Shown: in pieces, positions 1 to 5,803 of the stretch
Numbering within the stretch: position 1 is the first letter of the stretch
Layout of the letters: each line of letters opens with the position of its first letter
Assembly (NCBI GenBank): GCA_003509305.1
Contig: DOMU01000231.1
Coordinates: 307 to 7,854 of the forward strand
Length of the DNA: 7,548 nucleotides
Origin: Desulfobulbaceae bacterium
Lineage (GTDB): Bacteria > Desulfobacterota > Desulfobulbia > Desulfobulbales > Desulfocapsaceae
Direction of reading: 5' to 3'
Made by a program: the position numbers and the translations under genes
The notes under the pieces: generated by a model
Seen by the model: the letters and a program-made list of their open reading frames with translations, nothing else
Told to the model about the DNA's origin: nothing
Databases searched by the model: none

Positions 1-72
1 CCCGGCTGCCCGCCGCATCCGATGACGACGCTGCACGCCCTGGTGACCTTTTTCAAAGGCCGGGCTGAGTAG
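1..72 (+). CDS. C-terminal end of an iron-sulfur small-subunit protein (NiFe hydrogenase small subunit / NuoB-like), partial
   Basis: Frame 1 is open from the first base to a TAG at 70-72 and encodes 23 residues that begin PGCPPHPMTTLHAL and end FKGRAE. The GCPPHP motif is typical of the last cysteine ligand of the proximal 4Fe-4S cluster in the small subunits of NiFe hydrogenases and the related NuoB/complex I 20-kDa family. In uptake-type hydrogenase small subunits the chain continues well past this motif with two more clusters. Here it stops about 20 residues later, which fits the short NuoB-like or group 3/4 hydrogenase subunits better. Only the tail is visible, so the subfamily and partners are unknown. 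The gene converges on hemB, with 90 nt between the two stop codons. Confidence 0.5.
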   Translation, partial: PGCPPHPMTTLHALVTFFKGRAE

Positions 73-130
73 CAATCCGCATCGCGCATCCTGTATCGTC
101 ACGACAGCATCAATCCATTTTAACAGTATG

Positions 131-151
131 AAATGCGCATGGTGCGCGTTT
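131..151. terminator. Hairpin between convergent genes, possible weak bidirectional terminator
   Basis: AAATGCGCA (131-139) and TGCGCGTTT (143-151) pair around a 3-nt loop. On the plus strand this gives nine pairs including one T-G wobble; on the minus strand the wobble becomes an A-C mismatch, leaving a five-pair GC-rich core plus three A-T pairs. The hairpin lies 11 nt past the hemB stop codon and 58 nt past the stop of the plus-strand gene. The A/T arms supply only a three-base T tract on either side, so it is a weak intrinsic terminator at best. Its position between two converging stop codons is the main support. Confidence 0.4.
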
Positions 152-162
152 GTCCAACAAGC

Positions 163-1137
163 TTATTTTCGCAACTTCCGTGCCATCTCCTTGGCATAGT
201 AGGTGATGATGATATCAGCCCCGGCCCGTCTGATCGCAAGCAGACTTTCGGCCATAACGCGCTCCTCGTCGATCCAGCCTTTGGCCGCCGCCGCCTTGAT
301 CATGGCGTATTCGCCACTGACGTGGTAGGCGGCAATCGGCAGGTCGAATTCGTCCTTCAGCGCTTTGACAATATCGAGATAGGCCATCGCCGGTTTGACC
401 ATCAAGATGTCGGCGCCCTCATCGACATCAAGCGTCGCCTCGCGCAAAGCCTCGCGGACATTGGCCGGATCCATCTGATACGACGTGCGGTCGCCGAATT
501 GCGGCGCGCAGTCGGCGGCCTCACGGAAGGGGCCATAAAATGCCGAAGCGTATTTCACCGCATAGGACATGATCGGCACCTGATCAAAATTATTTTCGTC
601 CAGAGCGGCGCGGATCTCGCCGACGCGGCCATCCATCATATCGGAAGGCGCGACCATATCGGCCCCGGCCTGAGCGTGCGACAGCGCCGTTTTCGCCAGA
701 ATCTCCAAGGTGGCGTCGTTATCGACCCGGTTCTCGATAATGCAGCCGCAATGGCCGTGGTCGGTGAATTCGCACAGGCAGACATCGGTGGTGACCATTA
801 TTGCCGGCGCGGCATTTTTCAGCTCACGGATGGCCCGCTGCACGATGCCGTCTTTGGCGTGGGCGCCACTGCCCATGGCGTCCTTTTTCTCTGGCAGGCC
901 AAAGAGCAGCAGATGGTTCACACCCAAGGCCAGGCACTCGTTCGCTTCTTTCGCCAACTGATCGACGGAAAGCCGGAATACTCCCGGCATGGAAGCGATT
1001 TCCTCACGCTTGCCCTTGCCTGGCATAACAAACAAGGGATAGATAAACTGGCCGGCGTCAAGCCGGGTTTCACGGATCAACGAGCGGAAGGCGGCGTTTT
1101 TACGCAGGCGGCGGGGACGGTATTCGGGAAAAACCAT
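163..1137 (-). CDS. hemB: Delta-aminolevulinic acid dehydratase (porphobilinogen synthase)
   Basis: This cytoplasmic enzyme condenses two molecules of 5-aminolevulinate to porphobilinogen, the second common step of heme, siroheme and cobalamin synthesis. The product has 324 residues, the same length I recall for the E. coli enzyme. The zinc-site cysteines are present as C120, C122 and C130 in [14 protein letters not shown], so this is the zinc-dependent rather than the magnesium-only type. The two Schiff-base lysines are K195 in [12 protein letters not shown] and K248 in [12 protein letters not shown]. The [12 protein letters not shown] segment (232-243) carries the glutamate used by the allosteric magnesium site in the family. 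The ATG start is supported by AAGGAG five bases upstream. The gene begins 30 nt after the ntrX stop on the same strand with no terminator between them, so it is probably the last gene of the ntrYX operon. Confidence 0.97.
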   Translation of the reverse strand: MVFPEYRPRRLRKNAAFRSLIRETRLDAGQFIYPLFVMPGKGKREEIASMPGVFRLSVDQLAKEANECLALGVNHLLLFGLPEKKDAMGSGAHAKDGIVQRAIRELKNAAPAIMVTTDVCLCEFTDHGHCGCIIENRVDNDATLEILAKTALSHAQAGADMVAPSDMMDGRVGEIRAALDENNFDQVPIMSYAVKYASAFYGPFREAADCAPQFGDRTSYQMDPANVREALREATLDVDEGADILMVKPAMAYLDIVKALKDEFDLPIAAYHVSGEYAMIKAAAAKGWIDEERVMAESLLAIRRAGADIIITYYAKEMARKLRK

Positions 1138-1167
1138 GGTGGCTCCTTGTAATGGTGGAATAAACAG

Positions 1168-2559
1168 TCAAACAGATTCTTCGCCGTTTTCATCTTGGCC
1201 AGACAGGCCAAACTCTTTCAATTTTTTCGACAGATGGCTGCGGTCAACGCCAATACTTTTCGCCACCGCCGTGATGTTGCCATCGTTGTCCGCAAGCCTC
1301 TGCCGCAGATACTCCTTTTCAAAGGCCATCTTTGCCTCTTTGTAGCCAAGCATGAAAAGAGCGGCGGCGCTGTTTTCATATTGAACCTGACCATCTGATG
1401 TGTTTCCAAGAAAGCGCCGCACCGTTTCGGTATCGACAAGGGCGACCGGGGCCATGATGGCTATACGTTCGAGAAAATTGCGCAGCTCACGGACATTGCC
1501 CGGCCAGTCGTGCCCGGCCAAAACCGCCAAAGCGCCATCAGTGAAAGCCGGCGCCTTGACGCCGCGCCGGATCAAATTCACCGACAAAGAGCTGACCAGG
1601 GCCGGGATGTCCTGCCGCCGCTGGCGCAACGGCGGCACGCGGATCGGCACGACGCTTAAGCGATGTAAAAGATCGGCGCGGAAGTTACCGCGTTCGATTT
1701 CCTCTTCCAGATTTTTGTTGGTAGCGGCCAAGACCCTTACACTTACTTTAATCGTTTTACCGCCGCCGACCCGCTCGAATTTCTGCTCCTGCAAGACACG
1801 CAGAATCTTCGCCTGCGCCTTCAGGCTCATATCGCCGATTTCATCAAGGAAGAGGATGCCACCGTCAGCCTGATCGAAACGGCCCTGACGGCTGGTGACG
1901 GCGCCTGTGAATGAGCCTTTCTCATGGCCGAACAGCTCCGATTCGATCAACTCATCCGGGATGGCGGCGCAGTTGACATCGACGAGAGGCAGATGGCTGG
2001 TATGGGACAGGCGGTGGATGTTTTGCGCCACCAATTCCTTGCCGGTACCGTGTTCACCCAAAATCAGCACCCAGGAATTGGTCGGTGCCACCCTGGCAAT
2101 CTCCTCCTTCACACGAGTGATCGCCTCACTGTTACCGGCCAATTCAACCGGCGGCGGCACGGTTTCGCGCAGCAGGCGGTTTTCCTGCTCCAGTTGTGCG
2201 AAGCGCAAACCGTTAGAAATGGAAAGGATCAGTTTGTCATAAGACAGTGGTTTTTCGATGAAGTCAAAAGCGCCTTTTCTTGTCGCCTGCACCGCCGTTT
2301 CGATGGTACCGTGGCCGGAAATCATGATCACCGGCAAAGGCCAGCGGGCGCGGATTTCATCGAGAACCGTCAGGCCATCGACACCAGCGCCGAGCCAGAT
2401 ATCGAGCAGAATCAAGTCGATTTTCTGCTCGGCGAGAATCGCCAGCCCCTCCTCGGCGGAAGTGGCGGTGACCGCCGTCAAACCCTCGTCCTCCAGCACT
2501 CCGGCCAAGGTGTCACGGATGCTCGCCTCGTCGTCGATAATCAGTATGCGCTTTTCCAT
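1168..2559 (-). CDS. ntrX: Sigma-54-dependent response regulator NtrX
   Basis: A 463-residue NtrC-family activator that, when phosphorylated, opens sigma-54 promoters. The receiver domain (about 1-118) has the acidic pair D9/D10, phosphoacceptor D53, S81 and K103. The DIWLGAGVDGL stretch is slightly longer than in most receivers, which I associate with NtrX. The AAA+ domain (about 139-370) has Walker A GEHGTGKE (168-175), a sigma-54 contact loop GSFTGA (215-220), Walker B ILFLDE (235-240) and arginine-finger candidates R294 and R300. A Fis-type helix-turn-helix lies at about 427-450 (GNITAVAKSIGVDRSHLSKKLKEFG region). The loop has Ser where most family members have Ala; the key Phe and Thr are kept. 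Start ATG has AGGAG seven bases upstream. The gene follows ntrY with a 173-nt gap containing a repeat. Assignment to NtrX rather than another NtrC-like regulator rests on the adjacent NtrY-type kinase. Confidence 0.93.
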   Translation of the reverse strand: MEKRILIIDDEASIRDTLAGVLEDEGLTAVTATSAEEGLAILAEQKIDLILLDIWLGAGVDGLTVLDEIRARWPLPVIMISGHGTIETAVQATRKGAFDFIEKPLSYDKLILSISNGLRFAQLEQENRLLRETVPPPVELAGNSEAITRVKEEIARVAPTNSWVLILGEHGTGKELVAQNIHRLSHTSHLPLVDVNCAAIPDELIESELFGHEKGSFTGAVTSRQGRFDQADGGILFLDEIGDMSLKAQAKILRVLQEQKFERVGGGKTIKVSVRVLAATNKNLEEEIERGNFRADLLHRLSVVPIRVPPLRQRRQDIPALVSSLSVNLIRRGVKAPAFTDGALAVLAGHDWPGNVRELRNFLERIAIMAPVALVDTETVRRFLGNTSDGQVQYENSAAALFMLGYKEAKMAFEKEYLRQRLADNDGNITAVAKSIGVDRSHLSKKLKEFGLSGQDENGEESV

Positions 2560-2600
2560 ATATCCGCTCCTATTCGCTTTTTATTCCATTTCTATTTTGC

Positions 2601-2683
2601 TGTCATTCCGCGCGGAGCGAAGCGGAGTCGCGGAATCCATTCCCCGCCCCAATATGGATGCTGCGACTTCGCGCAGCATGACT
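2601..2683. repeat. Palindromic intergenic repeat element with terminal GTCAT/ATGAC and two internal hairpins
   Basis: The element begins GTCAT (2602-2606) and ends ATGAC (2678-2682), forming a 5-bp terminal inverted repeat. Inside are two hairpins. ATTCCGCG (2605-2612) pairs with CGCGGAAT (2629-2636) over a 16-nt loop containing GGAGCGAAGCGGAGT. ATGCTGCG (2658-2665) pairs with CGCAGCAT (2672-2679) over a 6-nt loop. This style (GTCATTCCGCG, GGAGCGAAGCGGAG, CGGAATCCA, ending ATGAC) matches dispersed intergenic repeats seen in many bacterial genomes, whose translations show artefacts such as FRAERSGVAES. That family resemblance is from memory; only one copy lies in this window. The element separates ntrY and ntrX and could affect mRNA folding or relative expression of the two genes. 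A second ATGAC occurs at 2689-2693. Confidence 0.65.
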
Positions 2684-2732
2684 TCTCTATGACGGCATAA
2701 CTCTCTAGCTATATGGAAATGGAATTATACCT

Positions 2733-4976
2733 TTACATCCCGCCGGTGGGATGCAGCGGCAAATCGAGAATGAACACCGTCCCTTTCGGGATATTGTCTT
2801 CGACTCTGGCACTGCCGCCATGATCGGCCATAATCATCGAAACGATGGCCAGACCAAGGCCGGTACCGGATTTTTTCGTGGAAAAGTGGGGTTCAAAAAG
2901 CTTCTGCTTATCTTCCCTGGAGACGCCGGGGCCGTCATCGGCCACCTGCAAAAGCACCGTGCCGTTTTCTTTGTCCCAGGTCAGTTCCACGGAAATTGTA
3001 CCGCCACCCGGTAAAACCGCAACGGCATTGTCTAAAAGGTTAATCAGGCAGCGGCGGATCTGCTCGCCATCGAAGAGAAAAAGCGGGATGCCCTCATCCT
3101 GGCGGCTGATGAAATGGATATTTTTGTGCGCCTCGCGGAACATAAACAGCGTGTCGCTGACCAAAGCCTTCAGGTCGCCCATGGTTTTACGCATTTTCGG
3201 CATACGGGCGAAACGCGAGAATTCGGCGACCATATCTTTCATCTCATCCACCTGGCGGATAATGGTCGATGTGCACTGGTCAAAAACGCCACTCTCGTCA
3301 TCCAGCCGGTCGAGATAGCGTTTGCGCAGGCGCTGTGCCGAAAGCTGGATCGGCGTCAGCGGATTTTTGATTTCGTGGGCGATGCGCTGGGCAACATCGC
3401 GCCAGGCGGCGATGCGCTGCATCTGTTCGAGTTTCGACAGGTCATCGAAGACCAGGACACAACCGAGAGGATTGCCGGTTTCATCCGACAGACGGATGAA
3501 GTTGATAAGCAGCGAATAGCGTTTGCCGCGCACCGTCAGTTCTAACGGCTTTTCAATTGAACCCTTTTTCGCCTGGTTCAATTCGTCGATCAAACCCTGG
3601 ACAACCAAGGCCTGGGTTTCGTTGAGTATTTCTTTGAAATTCCGGCCAATAAGCAGCCGGCCATCAATCCGCAAAAGATTTTCGGCAAAGCGGTTGACGG
3701 TGACGATACGCTGATCGTTACCCATCGAAATGACGCCGGCGGAAACACTCTGCAAAATGATTTCGATGTAGCGCCGCCGCCCCTCTGATTCCTGGGAACT
3801 TTTTTCCAGGGCGGCACGGGCTTCGGCCAGTTTACGGTTGCCAGCCTTCAGATCGCCGGTCATCTGGTTGAAGGAGGCGACCAAGGCACCGATTTCATCA
3901 TCGCTTTCCCTTTCGATGACCACATCAAGGTCGCCGCCAGCCACCCGCTGAATGGCGATGGCCAGTTTGCTCACGGGACGCGTGATGCCACGGGCGATAT
4001 AAATACCGGTCCAGATGGCGGCAAAAAGAATCAGCAAGGTAATCAGCAGCAGGACACAGACCAACCAGAGTTTCAGCGGGTCCTTGAAGTGTTTGAGCTG
4101 CCGGTAGCGTTCGATGCCCTGGGTGATACCCCGCATCTGTTGTAACTGCTCGCCCTTGATGAGAAACGAGGTGACCAGAAGCGATTGCCCGGTTATGGCG
4201 AAGGCCGACACCAGCTCACCCGCCGAAACGCTCTGCACCAGATCCTTTTCCTGGCCGCGTCTGGCCCGTTGCCGGACATCGAAAGGAATTTGCGGCAGAT
4301 CATCTTGAGTCAGGCCAGCGGCAACGGCGACGGTTTCACTGTCGTCGGTGGCGATCAAACGGATCGCCGCCGGAGCGTCGATGAAGCGTGAAGATACGGC
4401 CCGTTCCAGGATTCCCCTGGCAGCGGCCTGGTTATTATCCTGATTAGACCTGACTATTTCGGTAATTATCCGCTGATTGGTCAGATGGGCCTTTTCCTTG
4501 GCATCGCTCAAAACTGACTGGGCCAGCGCCAGCGACTGTTGCAGCGACTGGTCGATGGTCGAACTGAACCAGTAGTCGATACTGGTAGAAATAAATTGCC
4601 AGGAAACGAAGAACAATGCCAGCACCGGCAAAAAACTTAAAGTGAGAAACGAGGCGACCAGGCGAGTTTGCAGCCGGATGGCGACGCGGGCGGCGTTCCT
4701 CGCGAAAAACATCTCGCCGAGATAGCGCAGTACCACATAGAGCACGACGAGAATCAGCACCTGATTCAGAGAAATCAGGGCGAAGACGACAATATCGTTC
4801 CCGACCGGCAGGTCGGAATCGTAGTCATACACCCAGGCCTGCGCCCAGATGAGAAAGGGCACCAGCGCGAGACAGATGATAACGGCGAAACGCACCGCCT
4901 TTCTTTTTCGCTGGCGGATACCGGCGATTTCCTGTTCCGGCCGGCCAGGTAACCAAGGATTTTCTGGATGAGGCAT
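2733..4976 (-). CDS. ntrY: Membrane sensor histidine kinase NtrY
   Basis: Read from the ATG at 4976 the product has 747 residues. Four membrane segments are visible at about 27-48, 62-85, 106-130 and 303-327, with a periplasmic sensor region of about 170 residues between the third and fourth. A HAMP linker (328-380), a PAS domain (about 400-512), HisKA with H534 in AHEIKNPLTP, and HATPase_c follow. The ATPase has N646/N650 in NLLDNA, DDGPG (680-684), F694/F698 and GTGLG (704-708). It should autophosphorylate H534 and pass phosphate to NtrX encoded next. An alternative GTG start at 5030 would add 18 residues and overlap the upstream DUF4390 gene by 49 nt; the ATG lies 5 nt after that gene's stop and fits operon packing better. 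Neither start has a clear Shine-Dalgarno sequence. Unusually, the PAS domain contains no histidine. Confidence 0.93.
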   Translation of the reverse strand: MPHPENPWLPGRPEQEIAGIRQRKRKAVRFAVIICLALVPFLIWAQAWVYDYDSDLPVGNDIVVFALISLNQVLILVVLYVVLRYLGEMFFARNAARVAIRLQTRLVASFLTLSFLPVLALFFVSWQFISTSIDYWFSSTIDQSLQQSLALAQSVLSDAKEKAHLTNQRIITEIVRSNQDNNQAAARGILERAVSSRFIDAPAAIRLIATDDSETVAVAAGLTQDDLPQIPFDVRQRARRGQEKDLVQSVSAGELVSAFAITGQSLLVTSFLIKGEQLQQMRGITQGIERYRQLKHFKDPLKLWLVCVLLLITLLILFAAIWTGIYIARGITRPVSKLAIAIQRVAGGDLDVVIERESDDEIGALVASFNQMTGDLKAGNRKLAEARAALEKSSQESEGRRRYIEIILQSVSAGVISMGNDQRIVTVNRFAENLLRIDGRLLIGRNFKEILNETQALVVQGLIDELNQAKKGSIEKPLELTVRGKRYSLLINFIRLSDETGNPLGCVLVFDDLSKLEQMQRIAAWRDVAQRIAHEIKNPLTPIQLSAQRLRKRYLDRLDDESGVFDQCTSTIIRQVDEMKDMVAEFSRFARMPKMRKTMGDLKALVSDTLFMFREAHKNIHFISRQDEGIPLFLFDGEQIRRCLINLLDNAVAVLPGGGTISVELTWDKENGTVLLQVADDGPGVSREDKQKLFEPHFSTKKSGTGLGLAIVSMIMADHGGSARVEDNIPKGTVFILDLPLHPTGGM
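2734..2755 (-). other. Hairpin at the ntrY stop codon
   Basis: In the minus-strand transcript TGCATCCC pairs with GGGATGTA over the 6-nt loop ACCGGC. This gives eight pairs including one G-U, and the right arm contains the first two bases of the ntrY stop codon. There is no T run after it, so it is not a classical intrinsic terminator. It could protect the ntrY 3' end or slow polymerase before the ntrX gap. The stem also encodes the last NtrY residues, so selection on protein sequence alone could explain it. Confidence 0.35.
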
Positions 4977-4981
4977 GGCGG

Positions 4982-5536
4982 TCAGCGCAAAGTGAAAGAA
5001 AATTTTTGCCAGCCGGTTTTCACATTCCACAACTTCATCACCGTCCGCGCCACAGTGCCGCCGGGGAAATCCCGCTGATAGAGGTCGGCGCGCAGATGCA
5101 GGGTATAGATGGCTCCCGGTTTCAGGGCGGAGAGTTTCAGTAAAGGCACGCCGTTCAGCGAAGTCATCGCCTGTTTGGCGGCGGCGAGATCGGTGAACAG
5201 GCGGGAATCCGGCGGCGAATCATTGTCAAAACGATAATTTTCCTGCAAAGTATCATAGCTCAGGCGATGGACAAATTGCCACTCGCCAGCCAGGCGCTCT
5301 GAATCCCGTTCGCGCAACTCGGCGTAAAAGCGGAATTGCAGCGGGATGCCACTTTGCAGGCTGCCGGTCATTTCCTCGGTGAAGGCGTCTTGCAGACTGG
5401 CGTAGAGCAGCAGTTCCGTGGCCGAGTTGCTAACCGCCAGCTCACCGAAGGCCGGGGCGTCTTCCCGCGCCAGTGACAGCACGGGCAAAAACAGGATGAA
5501 TAGGATAACAAAAACAGTGGAAAGAGGTTGTTTCAA
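4982..5536 (-). CDS. DUF4390 family exported protein, function unknown
   Basis: A 184-residue protein with a clear signal peptide: KQPLS, then a hydrophobic core at about 7-20 (TVFVILFILFLPVL), with probable cleavage near SLA-RED (23/24). The mature part is predicted outside the inner membrane. Segments such as AFTEEMTGSLQSGIPLQFRF (51-70) and the C-terminal GWQKFSFTLR match my recollection of DUF4390, a family often encoded directly upstream of NtrY-type kinases. No catalytic motif is visible. The start is TTG: no ATG or GTG lies between it and the upstream in-frame TAA (5585-5587), and it places the signal peptide at the N-terminus. The ribosome site is poor (GAG about nine bases upstream). 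It is the first gene of the ntrYX-hemB set. In many genomes rsmB precedes this family, but not here. A role as a periplasmic partner of NtrY is inference. Confidence 0.8.
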   Translation of the reverse strand: MKQPLSTVFVILFILFLPVLSLAREDAPAFGELAVSNSATELLLYASLQDAFTEEMTGSLQSGIPLQFRFYAELRERDSERLAGEWQFVHRLSYDTLQENYRFDNDSPPDSRLFTDLAAAKQAMTSLNGVPLLKLSALKPGAIYTLHLRADLYQRDFPGGTVARTVMKLWNVKTGWQKFSFTLR

Positions 5537-5600
5537 GAAAACCGTCTCAAAAAAATGGATAGTGAGTGGGGACAGGGCCTGTTCTTAAGACCGTCCAAGT

Positions 5601-5620
5601 ATCCGGCCAATCTACCGGAT
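5601..5620. promoter_or_regulatory. Inverted repeat, possible operator over the minus-strand -10 box
   Basis: ATCCGG (5601-5606) and CCGGAT (5615-5620) form a perfect 6-bp dyad with an 8-bp spacer. The spacer contains most of the proposed minus-strand -10 hexamer, and the left arm covers the predicted start point. That position would suit a repressor. No regulator can be named. Confidence 0.3.
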
Positions 5621-5637
5621 TGTACGCCCGCTGTCCA
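5609..5637 (-). promoter_or_regulatory. Candidate sigma-70 promoter for the DUF4390-ntrY-ntrX-hemB operon
   Basis: On the minus strand TGGACA (rc of 5632-5637) and TAGATT (rc of 5609-5614) are separated by 17 bases. This predicts transcription starting near 5602 and a leader of about 66 nt before the TTG start at 5536. Hexamers match consensus at five and four of six positions. It is the best pair I found on this strand in the divergent region. No sigma-54 GG-N10-GC element was found there. Confidence 0.4.
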
Positions 5638-5670
5638 TGCGCGGCGATGAATGGATAACGCACTTTTGTC

Positions 5671-5700
5671 TTGCTTCTTGCTTTTTGACTGCGATACAAT
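5671..5700 (+). promoter_or_regulatory. Candidate sigma-70 promoter for pilC
   Basis: TTGCTT (5671-5676) and TACAAT (5695-5700) are separated by 18 bases, giving a predicted start near 5707 and a leader of about 97 nt before the pilC ATG at 5804. An IHF-like site falls just downstream of the predicted start. The pairing is plausible but unproven; an overlapping TTGACT at 5685-5690 lacks a good -10 partner. Confidence 0.35.
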
Positions 5701-5715
5701 AGCCGACGGGTATAG

Positions 5716-5728
5716 CAATTTCTTGATT
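5716..5728 (-). promoter_or_regulatory. Candidate IHF binding site
   Basis: On the minus strand AATCAAGAAATTG matches all defined positions of the E. coli IHF core consensus WATCAANNNNTTR. It lies in the divergent region, just downstream of the candidate pilC start point and about 80 bp upstream of the minus-strand promoter. An HU/IHF-family gene follows pilC. The consensus comes from E. coli and may not transfer to this organism. Confidence 0.35.
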
Positions 5729-5803
5729 TTGCATGGCAAAACCATCTGACATCCGCCTGGGATATCTGCTTGTCAGCGTTGTTCTTTTCTGGAAGGGCCG
5801 TTT

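Larger units (their letters stand above)
5537..5803. other. Divergent intergenic control region between the ntrYX operon and pilC
   Basis: These 267 bases hold no convincing gene. Short open frames cross it (for example a 70-codon minus-strand frame) but have no recognisable protein character. It carries the promoter candidates, dyad and IHF-like site listed separately, plus two small palindromes in the minus-strand leader: TCTTAAGA at 5583-5590 and ACAGG-G-CCTGT at 5572-5582. Confidence 0.6.

Noticed and set aside
133..1152. A 339-codon plus-strand open frame opposite hemB
   Set aside because: It is antisense to a full-length, motif-complete HemB and shows no recognisable domain; long shadow frames are common opposite GC-rich genes.
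1897..1914. GSFTGA in NtrX as a sign of lost sigma-54 contact
   Set aside because: The Phe and Thr that matter for contact are kept; Ser at the second position is a mild variation and not evidence of loss.
2591..2690. TCTAT at 2591-2595 and 2686-2690 as a target-site duplication around the repeat
   Set aside because: The copies do not abut the element ends, and a 5-bp match is easily chance.
1924..2700. A 258-codon plus-strand open frame opposite ntrX that runs into the intergenic repeat
   Set aside because: It is antisense to NtrX, and its last part is the repeat translated, which gives a familiar artefact peptide.
2724..2729. Perfect TATAAT on the minus strand just after the ntrY stop, as an ntrX promoter
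   Set aside because: No acceptable -35 hexamer lies 16-18 bases upstream and there is no extended -10 TG.
4976..5030. GTG at 5030 as the ntrY start
   Set aside because: It would overlap the DUF4390 C-terminus by 49 nt and lacks a ribosome site; the ATG at 4976 is adjacent to the DUF4390 stop. It cannot be fully excluded.
5533..5745. A 70-codon minus-strand frame in the divergent region
   Set aside because: It has no domain, no ribosome site, and lies over the promoter elements; composition is not protein-like.
5730..5755. Sigma-54 promoter in the divergent region (minus strand TGG...ATGCA)
   Set aside because: The GG and GC elements are 9 bases apart rather than 10, and no other good match exists.
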